Under the pieces are notes generated by a model. It searched no databases. It saw nothing but the letters and a program-made list of their open reading frames with translations, and was not told the DNA's origin. From CAMEON01 sp045577755 (GTDB lineage Bacteria > Bacillota > Clostridia > Oscillospirales > CAG-272): a DNA stretch of 12,071 nucleotides. Positions 1 to 5,900 of the stretch are shown here, one piece after another. Position numbers and translations under genes: made by a program. The first letter of the stretch is position 1; the number at the start of each line of letters is the position of its first letter. Location of the stretch: NCBI GenBank assembly GCA_045577755.1, contig JAZNJA010000037.1, forward strand, positions 1 through 12,071. Direction: 5' to 3'.

Positions 1-163
1 CGCTGATAAGGTCGCCGAGATCATCAAGAACGCCGGTACCAACCTGGTCGGCACCAAGGTCATCTCCTTCGGTGGCTTCCTGATGTTCGGCGGCACTCTG
101 ACCCCCGAGCTTCAGACCGAGCTGGTCGCCTGGGTCGAGGAGATGGTCGCAGGCTGCAAGTAA
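1..163 (+). CDS. C-terminal fragment of a small, probably flavodoxin-like protein (5' end outside window)
   Basis: The frame beginning at base 2 is open to a TAA at 161-163 and gives 53 residues, starting ADKVAEIIKNAG and ending MVAGCK. Codon choice is GC-rich at third positions, as in the neighbouring genes. The visible part predicts a helix, a strand (VGTKVISFGGF), a Gly-rich turn (MFGGTL) and a final amphipathic helix (PELQTELVAWVEEMV). That alternation fits the last alpha/beta units of a flavodoxin-fold domain, where the C-terminal helix packs on the sheet. The FMN-binding loop would lie upstream of the window, so the assignment is only a guess from shape. A flavoredoxin or another Rossmann-like oxidoreductase is an alternative. 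The gene converges on the isomerase-like gene and shares its terminator. Confidence 0.6.
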   Translation, partial: ADKVAEIIKNAGTNLVGTKVISFGGFLMFGGTLTPELQTELVAWVEEMVAGCK

Positions 164-242
164 TTCCCTTACATACGCAGTCAAGTGAACGCTTTCCTTG
201 GAAAAATGATCCATTGTTTTACTGAATCTTTTCTCTGAGACG

Positions 243-285
243 AGAAAAACCACCGTAAAGCTCTGTGCTAAACGGTGGTTTTTCT
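243..285. terminator. Bidirectional intrinsic terminator between convergent genes
   Basis: A 14-bp perfect stem pairs 243-256 with 272-285 around a 15-nt loop. It has an A-run on its left arm and a T-run on its right arm, so it can end transcription from either side. It lies between the stop codons of the flavodoxin-like gene (+) and the isomerase-like gene (-). A second, weaker 7-bp hairpin (229-235 with 242-248) overlaps its left arm and would compete with it. The rest of the intergenic stretch 164-302 shows nothing else. Confidence 0.85.
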
Positions 286-302
286 TTATTTATCAATGCT
301 TT

Positions 303-1178
303 TTAGAACTTTTCGTTCAATGCTGCCTCCAGCTTCTCGGCAAGATACTTGGTGGTATCCGCCATGAACTTGGTGGCCGTGGGCAGAAAATCGTTGGGAT
401 AGCGGGCCAGGAAGGCGTCGGATTCCATGGTGAATTCCCCCTTGTAGCCAATATCCGCCAGGGCAGTGATGACGTTGCTCCAGTTGACGCGGCCCAGGTA
501 CGGAATGGTGTGGAGATCATTGACATAATCCACGTCGTGGACGTGAAGGGCGCCCAGGCGGTCGCGGCCCAAGATGCGGATGGCGTCCTCAGGCTCTCTG
601 CCGCACAGGGCCACGTGGCCGATATCCAGGCAGACCGTGAAATGCTCGGGGTCGTTCAGGGTATCGTAGTAAGCCGCCAGCTCGTGAGGATTGGCGCAGA
701 CGTCGTCACAGATGCGGTGGGTGACGGGGTGGGTCTGCCACATATTCTCAATGGCGATCTTGATGCCGTGCTTGTCCGAGAGCGGGATCAGGGAGCGGTA
801 GAAGTCCATGTTCATGTCGAATAGTTCCCTCTCGCGGCCGTAGTACCTTCCCTGCTGAAGGGGGTGGACTACGATCTGGCGGACGCCCAGCTCCTCGCAG
901 AATTCGAATACACGGGGGAATGTGGGGATCAGGACCTTTGTATAGTGGTCGTAACCGCCGCCGAAGGGGGCGTGAGCTTGGTTGAAGACGGCACCGCGTG
1001 CCTCGGCTTTTCCGCGGAGAGCCCTTGCGGTCTCCCTCCAGGCGTCGGCCAGCATGAAATCGTTACTGCCGAACAGAGATATATCCAGGGCGGGAAAGCC
1101 CGCGTCCAGCATGGCGTCCACGGCGGCGTGGATTCCGAGGCGGGAGGCTAAATGGCAGGTCTGACAGGAATACAGCAT
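303..1178 (-). CDS. Sugar phosphate isomerase/epimerase-like TIM-barrel protein (AP endonuclease 2 family)
   Basis: The product is a 291-residue TIM barrel of the AP-endonuclease family 2 / xylose-isomerase-like superfamily, which also includes IolE- and Hyi-type sugar isomerases and epimerases. The metal-site pattern of the family is visible in order: a Glu at a strand end (KIAIENMW), Asp and His in VCLDIGHVAL, a His in LHVHDVD, and a final Glu in GEFTMESD. A His also follows the third strand (VVHPLQ). These residues normally hold a divalent metal that acts on an aldose/ketose or sugar acid; the substrate cannot be read from the sequence. There is no signal peptide, so the protein is cytosolic. 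A GTG at 1185-1187 is in frame but sits only 2 nt from the AAGGA (1190-1194 complement). The ATG at 1176-1178 has an 11-nt spacing and is preferred. The gene is divergent from the GH78-like gene, which suggests shared sugar metabolism. Confidence 0.88.
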   Translation of the reverse strand: MLYSCQTCHLASRLGIHAAVDAMLDAGFPALDISLFGSNDFMLADAWRETARALRGKAEARGAVFNQAHAPFGGGYDHYTKVLIPTFPRVFEFCEELGVRQIVVHPLQQGRYYGRERELFDMNMDFYRSLIPLSDKHGIKIAIENMWQTHPVTHRICDDVCANPHELAAYYDTLNDPEHFTVCLDIGHVALCGREPEDAIRILGRDRLGALHVHDVDYVNDLHTIPYLGRVNWSNVITALADIGYKGEFTMESDAFLARYPNDFLPTATKFMADTTKYLAEKLEAALNEKF

Positions 1179-1211
1179 GGGTTGCACCGTCCTTTTTCAG
1201 TTTGTACCTTC

Positions 1212-1240
1212 ATTATAACGAGGAAATTCTGTTTTGTCAA
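1212..1240 (-). promoter_or_regulatory. Perfect sigma-A promoter of the isomerase-like gene
   Basis: Read on the minus strand, TTGACA (1235-1240) and TATAAT (1212-1217) are separated by exactly 17 nt (1218-1234). Both hexamers match the consensus. Transcription should begin near 1205, giving a short leader with the AAGGA site before the ATG at 1178. The -35 box is 39 bp from the -35 box of the divergent promoter. Confidence 0.88.
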
Positions 1241-1265
1241 GCGATTTACGAAAAGTCAGCGAAAG

Positions 1266-1288
1266 TTTTGTCATATTCATTGACAAAA
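1266..1288. promoter_or_regulatory. Candidate operator: inverted repeat over the GH78-gene -35 box
   Basis: TTTTGTCA (1266-1273) and its exact complement TGACAAAA (1281-1288) form 8-bp arms around a 7-bp centre, covering the -35 hexamer of the rightward promoter. A third copy of TTTTGTCA (1232-1239) covers the -35 of the leftward promoter. The layout would let one repressor cover both promoters. Part of the symmetry is forced by the TTGACA consensus itself, so this remains a hypothesis. Confidence 0.4.
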
Positions 1289-1308
1289 TCGCACAAAACA
1301 GGTATAAT
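1280..1308 (+). promoter_or_regulatory. Perfect sigma-A promoter of the GH78-like gene
   Basis: TTGACA at 1280-1285 and TATAAT at 1303-1308 are separated by 17 nt. Both boxes match consensus. Transcription should start around 1315, giving a leader of about 48 nt before the ATG at 1363. An 8-bp palindrome GTGTACAC (1317-1324) sits right at the expected start region. Confidence 0.9.
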
Positions 1309-1362
1309 ATTCTTGAGTGTACACGCTACGCTCGGTCATTCCCAACAGAAAGGAAAATCCAT

Positions 1363-3585
1363 ATGAGCCATTGGATCCGTACCGACGAGACCCCGTCGGC
1401 CCCCAAGTTTTACTATTTCGAGAAGGAATTCAACGCCCCCAAGGGCGCGACCCTGAAGGCCTCCTCCTGCGGTGATACCCGCTATCATCTCTATCTCAAC
1501 GGACACTTGGTCTGTGAGGGTCCCTGCCAGGGCTCCCAGTACGTGACCTATTTTGAAACCGAGGATCTCACCCCCTACCTGGTGGAGGGCAAGAACAAGC
1601 TGGTCGCTAAGGTGCTGTTCATCACCGAGGGCTGGTTCATCTCGGTCTACCGCCGCTCCCATCCCGCGTTCTGGTTCGACGGCACACTCACCGCCGACGG
1701 CGTGGAGACCTCCATCGGCACCGACGAGTCCTGGTCCTGTTTCCGGGAGGATGCCTGCTCCTTTGTGGCCGGTCCCGGCTGCCATACCTCCATCCCTCCC
1801 TTCGAGGTGTGGAGCGGTGCTTCCTGTCCTACACCCGTAGTCTGCAAGAACTACTATCAGCCCGATCTGGGCTGCAAGGGCTTCAACCTCTTCGGTCTGA
1901 ACGATCCCTACGTCATGTCCCCCCGTCCCATTCCTCAGATGGAGACCGAGGGCGAAAAGCCTCTGAAGCCCGTCCGCTCCGGTGAGGGCTTTATCGAGTT
2001 TGATACTGTCAAGTACACCACCGCTAAGGTGCATTTCACCTTCAAGGCAAAGGCAGGCTCTAAGGTGCGGATCATCTACACCGAATGTTATTCCGTGGAG
2101 AACGAACAGGGTCAGCGCTACAAAGGCAGACGGGATGCCTACGATCATCCCACCGCCCGTATCGACGGCGTTTTCGATATCCTCACCGCTACGGGCGAGG
2201 AGCAGACCTTCGATACCTTCTGGTATCGCTCCTTCCGCTTCGCCCGAGTGGAGTTCGAGGATCCCGATTGCGAGATCAAGAGCTTTACTTACGCCAATTA
2301 CCACTATCCCCTGGACCATGCGGGCAGCTTCGCCTGCTCCAACGACCGCTACAACGAAATGTGGGAGATCAGCCGCAACACCGTTCTTTGCTGTATGCAC
2401 GAGATGTACGTGGATTGCCCCTACTACGAGCAGCAGCAGTACGATATGGACTCAGCGTTGGAGATGCTCTTTACCATGCGTATGGGCGAGGATCTGCGGA
2501 TGCCCTTCAAGTCGGTGACTGACCTGGCCCACTCCCAGATCCAGGACGGTATGCTCCAGGCCAACTATCCCTCGGTCATGATCCAGATCATCCCCGATTT
2601 CACCCTGTTCTGGGTGCTGATGCTCCGCGATTACCTCCGCTATGCCGGTGACGCCCCCGAGGAACTGACCCGTGTCAACGCCCTCATGGGTACCGTGCAG
2701 AAGGCTATCGAGGCCTTCGTACCCTACATGAACGAGGACGGTCTCATCGGCGTGACCCCCTACTGGCACTTCGTGGACTGGGTCCCCGGCTGGCACGCGG
2801 GCGTACCCAACGGCGGCTTCGCCGAGCCCATCACCGTGACCTCCCTCATGTTCGCCGCCGCCTGTAAGGCCGCCGCCGAGCTGTGCGACGCCCTGGGCCG
2901 TCCCGGTCTGGCCTCCGACTACCGCGACCGCGCCCGGGTCATGATCGACAACGTCAAGAAGACCTGCTACGACACCGAGGTACAGCTGTTCCGCAACACT
3001 CCGAATACCAAGGAGTACAGTCAGCACACCACCCTGTGGGCGATTCTGTCGGGCGCCGTGACAGGCGAGGAGGCCGGGGCGCTCATGGACCGCACCTTCG
3101 ACGGTCACGTCCCCGTGGCGGTTTGCTCCTTCTCCATGAACCACTATATGTTCCGCGCCCTGGAGCTGTCGGGCCGCTACAATCAGTACGCTCCCAAGCA
3201 GCTGAAGGGCTGGGAGACCATGCTGGACTGGCACTGCACCACCTGGTGTGAGAACCCCGACTCTCCTCGCTCCGAGTGCCACGGCTGGAGCTCGGCGCCC
3301 ACCTACGAGTTCTCTGCCATGGTGCTGGGCGTGTATCCCACCGCCGACGGCTACAAGTCAGTCCGCGTCAAGCCCATCGTGGATTGCTACGAGCTGGATT
3401 GGGCCAAGGGTACCGTTCCTACGCCCCGCGGCATCATTTCGGTGGCCTGGGAGAAGCGTGACGGCGAGCTGACCCTGGATATCACCCTTCCTGTGGGCGC
3501 GGATATGGCCTGCGAGGTCATCCTGCCCGACGGACAGGTGCTGGCCCAGACCGAGTCTGTCAAGCGGTATACCTGTAAACTGTAA
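1363..3585 (+). CDS. Family GH78-like alpha-L-rhamnosidase (cytosolic, 740 aa)
   Basis: The likely reaction is hydrolysis of terminal alpha-L-rhamnose or a related sugar from glycosides. N-terminal beta-sandwich modules (about residues 1-320; for example TRYHLYLNGHLV and YRSFRFARVEFE) precede an (alpha/alpha)6-type catalytic domain (about 325-650) and a C-terminal beta domain (about 655-740). The GH78 landmark DCPYYEQQQYDMDS (351-364) carries the expected acid, Glu356. TTWCE with Glu630 followed by RSECHGWSSAPTYEF matches the second acidic site and C-terminal edge of the GH78 barrel. The usual 'GD' after the first motif is replaced by 'DMD'. There is no signal peptide, so it should act on imported oligosaccharides. 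The frame is open back to a TTG at 1234, but that lies upstream of the -10 box. The ATG at 1363 has GAAAGGA (1348-1354) with 8-nt spacing. Exact substrate is uncertain. Confidence 0.87.
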   Translation: MSHWIRTDETPSAPKFYYFEKEFNAPKGATLKASSCGDTRYHLYLNGHLVCEGPCQGSQYVTYFETEDLTPYLVEGKNKLVAKVLFITEGWFISVYRRSHPAFWFDGTLTADGVETSIGTDESWSCFREDACSFVAGPGCHTSIPPFEVWSGASCPTPVVCKNYYQPDLGCKGFNLFGLNDPYVMSPRPIPQMETEGEKPLKPVRSGEGFIEFDTVKYTTAKVHFTFKAKAGSKVRIIYTECYSVENEQGQRYKGRRDAYDHPTARIDGVFDILTATGEEQTFDTFWYRSFRFARVEFEDPDCEIKSFTYANYHYPLDHAGSFACSNDRYNEMWEISRNTVLCCMHEMYVDCPYYEQQQYDMDSALEMLFTMRMGEDLRMPFKSVTDLAHSQIQDGMLQANYPSVMIQIIPDFTLFWVLMLRDYLRYAGDAPEELTRVNALMGTVQKAIEAFVPYMNEDGLIGVTPYWHFVDWVPGWHAGVPNGGFAEPITVTSLMFAAACKAAAELCDALGRPGLASDYRDRARVMIDNVKKTCYDTEVQLFRNTPNTKEYSQHTTLWAILSGAVTGEEAGALMDRTFDGHVPVAVCSFSMNHYMFRALELSGRYNQYAPKQLKGWETMLDWHCTTWCENPDSPRSECHGWSSAPTYEFSAMVLGVYPTADGYKSVRVKPIVDCYELDWAKGTVPTPRGIISVAWEKRDGELTLDITLPVGADMACEVILPDGQVLAQTESVKRYTCKL

Positions 3586-3599
3586 TTTCGCGCAACATA

Positions 3600-3628
3600 A
3601 CCCCCGAGCCTCGGCTTGGGGGTATTTT
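3600..3628 (+). terminator. Hairpin between the GH78-like and HAD genes
   Basis: A 10-bp stem with one G-U pair (3600-3609 with 3614-3623, loop CTCG) is followed by ATTTT. The U-tract is short and the HAD ribosome binding site starts directly after it, so it may be a partial terminator that tunes read-through into the HAD gene rather than a full stop. No convincing separate promoter for the HAD gene was seen in the 54-nt gap. Confidence 0.65.
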
Positions 3629-3639
3629 GAGAGGTCAAT

Positions 3640-4404
3640 ATGAAAATTCTTGGAAGTGATTTCGACGGAACGTTGACCCACAAGCTGGGGGCGGAGACCT
3701 TCGCCGCCATCCGCGCGTGGCGGGAGGCCGGTAACAGATTCGGCATCGTCAGCGGGCGGGGCACGGGCTTCTTCTTTGAATTGAGGGAGCGGTATCCTGA
3801 GCTGGAGATGGATTTCTTCGTGGGTTTCAACGGTGCCGCCATTCTGGACGGTGACGGCACCCTGCTTTATGAAAAGAGATACACCGAGGTGCCCGCTGAA
3901 AAGCTCATGAAGGATCTGTTGGATCTGGGCTGTCCCTGTGCCTTCTATCACGGCGATCGGTTCTATTGCGTCGTGGGCGACCGCAAGGACATTCCCGATT
4001 GGATCAGCAAAGAGGACGGACGCTTCCCCGAAGAGCTGCCCGTGCTTCCCTACTTCGTCCAAATCAGCACCCTTTGTCCCGAGGGGGAGAGCAAGGCCGC
4101 GGAGGTAGTGGAGAAGATCCGCGAGACTTACGGGAATACTCTCAATCCTCTGCAGAACGGCATCTGTATTGACATCGTCCCGCCCGGCATCAACAAGACC
4201 ACAGGCCTCCTCCGCATCGCCGAGCATTTCGGCGCCTCTCGTGAGAACGTGATTGTCGTGGGGGACAACGTCAACGATACCGATATGATCCGCGATTTCT
4301 ACTCCTACGCCATGGAGCGAGGTGTGGATTCCATCAAGAAGCTGGCTGACAATACGACCGAGACGGTAGCGGCGCTGATCAGAAATGAACTGAAGAAACC
4401 GTGA
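3640..4404 (+). CDS. Cof-type HAD-superfamily (IIB) phosphatase
   Basis: The 254-residue product has all four HAD motifs: motif I SDFDGTL with nucleophile Asp7 and acid/base Asp9, motif II VSGRG with Ser38, motif III Lys186 (GINKTTGL), and motif IV VGDNVNDTDM with Asp209 and Asp213 for Mg2+. A cap domain of roughly 100 residues lies between motifs II and III (about 80-180), as in the Cof/IIB class. The length is typical for that class. Such enzymes hydrolyse sugar phosphates, FMN, PLP or similar phosphomonoesters in the cytosol; the substrate is not predictable here. GAGAGG (3629-3634) lies 5 nt before the ATG. It follows the GH78-like gene by 54 nt on the same strand and is probably co-transcribed by read-through past the intervening hairpin, which would suit a role in handling sugar phosphates. 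Confidence 0.92.
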   Translation: MKILGSDFDGTLTHKLGAETFAAIRAWREAGNRFGIVSGRGTGFFFELRERYPELEMDFFVGFNGAAILDGDGTLLYEKRYTEVPAEKLMKDLLDLGCPCAFYHGDRFYCVVGDRKDIPDWISKEDGRFPEELPVLPYFVQISTLCPEGESKAAEVVEKIRETYGNTLNPLQNGICIDIVPPGINKTTGLLRIAEHFGASRENVIVVGDNVNDTDMIRDFYSYAMERGVDSIKKLADNTTETVAALIRNELKKP

Positions 4405-4428
4405 TCCCATAGTCTCGATATACAACAG

Positions 4429-4463
4429 AAAAGGACTGCCTCACTTGGCGTGATACTCTTATC
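4429..4463 (+). repeat. Left inverted repeat of the AT-rich cassette
   Basis: It begins AAAAGGACTGCCTC and ends CTCTTATC. Compared with the reverse complement of 5096-5131, it shows blocks of 14, 8 and 8 identical bases, separated by a variable loop (ACTT here, TGAAA on the other side) and one A/G difference. The variable part lies between GCC and GGC, so each copy can form its own small hairpin. Confidence 0.75.
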
Positions 4464-4472
4464 TAATGTAGG

Positions 4473-4510
4473 GGTATGGGCTTTGCCCTATGCCTTTGTA
4501 ATACAAAGGC
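4473..4510. promoter_or_regulatory. Overlapping hairpins in the leader of the orphan gene
   Basis: A perfect 9-bp inverted repeat around a single central base spans 4492-4510 (GCCTTTGTA / TACAAAGGC). Immediately left, 4473-4480 pairs with 4487-4494 with two G-U pairs. The two share bases 4492-4494, so they cannot fully form together. They could be an operator plus a leader structure, or part of the cassette end. Function is unknown and no clear promoter was identified for the gene. Confidence 0.5.
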
Positions 4511-4551
4511 GAAACTGGCGAAAAACAGAAATAGATTTTTGTGGAGGTATT

Positions 4552-4998
4552 ATGGATAAAAATGTTTTAACTCCGTTAGGCAAAATAGTTGTTTATGTTA
4601 ATGATGCACCATCGGCGTATGACTTTTCACCATATGATTGCAAGACAACAGCTGTTTTGGAGAGCCCTATATCCGCATGTTATTTGATCTCTGTGCCATC
4701 CGCAAATGCCAAAACCGTACGGTGTGTTATAGAATTTAATTGTGAAAACATATTAACTAATTGGGATTCCGACGAGCGATATTTGGGAACGGATTTTATA
4801 AAAGGCAGTACGATCGTTACCATTGGTGCAGAAGCGGACAATCCTGAATTTGATGCGAAACTAATCGATGGCGGTATACAATATTTATTGAAATCTCCAC
4901 CTGAAATTTTGTATTTTAGTGTTGCATGGGCAACTGATTATAAAGATCGGTTTGATATAAGAACAAACTTGGCCACCGATATATTTTGCTCTTTATAG
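4552..4998 (+). CDS. Orphan small acidic protein (148 aa), unrecognised
   Basis: I do not recognise this protein. The frame is open upstream to about 4450, but that stretch runs through the leader hairpins. The ATG at 4552 has a clear GGAGG (4543-4547) four nt upstream, so it is the preferred start. The product begins MDKNVLTPLGKIVVYVND and ends TDIFCSL. It has no signal peptide or membrane segment, is rich in Asp and Glu, and alternates short hydrophobic strands (KIVVYV, CYLISV, TIVTIGAE, ILYFSVAWA), suggesting a small soluble alpha/beta or beta fold. Codon use is AT-rich, unlike every neighbour, which points to recent transfer. Size and acidity resemble immunity-type proteins of contact-toxin systems, but no toxin is adjacent and this is speculation. 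The gene ends 7 nt before its own terminator and lies inside the inverted-repeat cassette. Confidence 0.75.
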   Translation: MDKNVLTPLGKIVVYVNDAPSAYDFSPYDCKTTAVLESPISACYLISVPSANAKTVRCVIEFNCENILTNWDSDERYLGTDFIKGSTIVTIGAEADNPEFDAKLIDGGIQYLLKSPPEILYFSVAWATDYKDRFDIRTNLATDIFCSL

Positions 4999-5004
4999 AG
5001 AATA

Positions 5005-5040
5005 CCCCGACAGACCTTGAAATCTGTCGGGGCTATCTAT
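5005..5040 (+). terminator. Intrinsic terminator of the orphan gene
   Basis: A perfect 10-bp stem (CCCCGACAGA at 5005-5014 with TCTGTCGGGG at 5023-5032) with an 8-nt loop lies 7 nt after the stop codon and is followed by a T-rich stretch. The downstream bases 5041-5095 are AT-rich and show no gene. Confidence 0.85.
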
Positions 5041-5095
5041 TTGTTTACTGCAGTGCAAAATCATGCTCTACATTGTACGAGTGTTTAATTTCTCC

Positions 5096-5131
5096 GATAA
5101 GAGCATCACGCCTTTCAGAGGCAGTCCTTTT
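5096..5131 (-). repeat. Right inverted repeat of the AT-rich cassette
   Basis: Read on the minus strand it begins AAAAGGACTGCCTC and ends CTCTTATC, matching the left repeat apart from the loop and one base. A further shared 7-mer AATGTAG occurs inside both ends (4465-4471 and, complemented, 5068-5074), so the terminal homology may once have been longer, with an insertion of about 20 nt on this side. The stem of its internal hairpin is 5110-5113 with 5119-5122. It lies 18 bases past the stop of the small membrane protein gene. Confidence 0.75.
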
Positions 5132-5149
5132 TTTGATCGTATCAAGTGC

Positions 5150-5497
5150 TTACACAGCCTGTTTCATGAAGAAGATAACGACCTCCACCGATCCTTTCAG
5201 AAAGCCGATCGCGGATATGGACAAGCCAACAAGAAACACGATCTTGCACAGCCGCTGATACCCGGGGAGATCGCCCTTTTCCTCATAGCGCTTTTTGGTC
5301 GGGTTATATGGCCCAATTCTCTCAGTGGGCTTGCGCGCGTTCTTGTAGCTGAACAGGAAGAAGATCGAGAGAAAGCACATACCGCATGCAAGCCCGAATT
5401 CCTTCGTCTGCCTCGCAAACAGGCACTGCAGAGCAAACAGGATCAGCATCCATACGATCACAGAGATCAATATATTCACAAAGCGCTTGTTACTCAT
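5150..5497 (-). CDS. Small membrane protein, unrecognised (115 aa)
   Basis: This hypothetical protein has three likely membrane segments at about residues 7-27, 34-51 and 84-110, with a hydrophilic, basic loop (52-82; KNARKPTERIGPYNPTKKRY) between the second and third. No catalytic motif is visible. The ATG at 5497 has AAGGAG (complement of 5504-5509) six nt upstream, which fixes the start; a longer frame running into the upstream gene is not credible. It begins 14 nt after the stop of the DUF6054-like gene and is the last member of the NfeD-SPFH operon, so it is presumably made together with those membrane proteins. No clear terminator follows its stop before the cassette's right inverted repeat. 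Its GC content is lower than that of the genes upstream. Confidence 0.8.
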   Translation of the reverse strand: MSNKRFVNILISVIVWMLILFALQCLFARQTKEFGLACGMCFLSIFFLFSYKNARKPTERIGPYNPTKKRYEEKGDLPGYQRLCKIVFLVGLSISAIGFLKGSVEVVIFFMKQAV

Positions 5498-5511
5498 GCG
5501 GTACTCCTTTT

Positions 5512-5868
5512 TCAGTCCCCGCCTCCGTAGCAGTGCCGTTTCAACGCGTCCTCCGCTTCCTCCAGGAAGGTCTCCTCTCCCAAGGTATTCATCTTGAAGA
5601 ACATGGCCTGGGAGCCGCCTGCCGTGATGGCGGAGGCGTATATGCGGGGATCGCCGTAGTCCTGATACAGGGTGATGGTCAGGCTGAGGCGGTTCCCGCC
5701 CCAGAAGCTGTATCGCTCGAAGACGTACACAGCACATCGGCCGTTCTTCGTGCGGAAATCGCTATGCTCCTCCAGGGAGGCGGTCAGGCTTCCTCCTCGG
5801 ATACAGCGGATAAGATCGTCCGTGATCTTGTCGAAATCCCCTTGCAGGGTTATTTCCAGCTTCGCCAT
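5512..5868 (-). CDS. DUF6054-like protein (118 aa)
   Basis: The small soluble protein begins MAKLEITLQGDFDKITDDLI and contains the signatures SLTASLEEHSDFR, RCAVYVFERYSFWGGNRLSL and ITAGGSQAMFFKMNTLGEETFL. From memory, this arrangement (a short beta-rich protein with 'ERYS..GGNR..L' and 'SAITAGGSQAMFFKINT.GE..FL') is that of the DUF6054 family, common in Clostridia and of unknown function. The length fits the family. There is no signal peptide or membrane segment. The start ATG at 5866-5868 has a weak AAAGAG upstream, so translation may depend partly on coupling. It lies 32 nt after the SPFH gene and 14 nt before the small membrane protein gene, with no terminator on either side, so it belongs to the SPFH operon. 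Confidence 0.78.
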   Translation of the reverse strand: MAKLEITLQGDFDKITDDLIRCIRGGSLTASLEEHSDFRTKNGRCAVYVFERYSFWGGNRLSLTITLYQDYGDPRIYASAITAGGSQAMFFKMNTLGEETFLEEAEDALKRHCYGGGD

Positions 5869-5900
5869 GGTTATGACTCTTTCTTATCTGCGGTATGGGA

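Larger units (their letters stand above)
4429..5131. mobile_element. Putative AT-rich single-gene cassette bounded by ~35-bp inverted repeats
   Basis: Base composition falls to roughly 35-40 percent GC in sampled stretches between about 4430 and 5130, against well over 55 percent in the genes to the left. The island is bracketed by near-identical inverted repeats (4429-4463 and 5096-5131) and contains one orphan gene (4552-4998), leader hairpins and a terminator. No transposase or recombinase is encoded, so if mobile it would be a non-autonomous element mobilised in trans. I found no convincing target-site duplication beside the repeats. Calling it mobile is inference; the inverted repeat and composition change are directly visible. 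Confidence 0.5.

Noticed and set aside
1234..1362. Upstream TTG start extending the GH78-like protein by 43 residues
   Set aside because: The TTG lies upstream of the perfect -35/-10 boxes and would be outside the transcript. The ATG at 1363 has a good ribosome binding site and begins the expected N-terminal sandwich.
1336..4425. Long open frames on the minus strand opposite the GH78-like and HAD genes
   Set aside because: They are mirror frames of GC-rich coding sequence, with low-complexity Gly/Val/Leu-rich translations, no recognisable domains and no ribosome binding sites.
4450..4551. Longer N-terminus of the orphan protein
   Set aside because: The extension reads through two leader hairpins and lacks a ribosome binding site, while GGAGG sits directly before the ATG at 4552.
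4405..5150. Target-site duplication flanking the AT-rich cassette
   Set aside because: The flanks just outside the repeats (CAACAG on the left, TTTGATCG on the right) do not give a convincing direct repeat. The A/T tracts belong to the inverted repeat itself.
5498..5737. N-terminal extension of the small membrane protein on the minus strand
   Set aside because: It would overlap the DUF6054-like gene in another frame and is Arg/Pro-rich noise; the ATG at 5497 has a strong AAGGAG.
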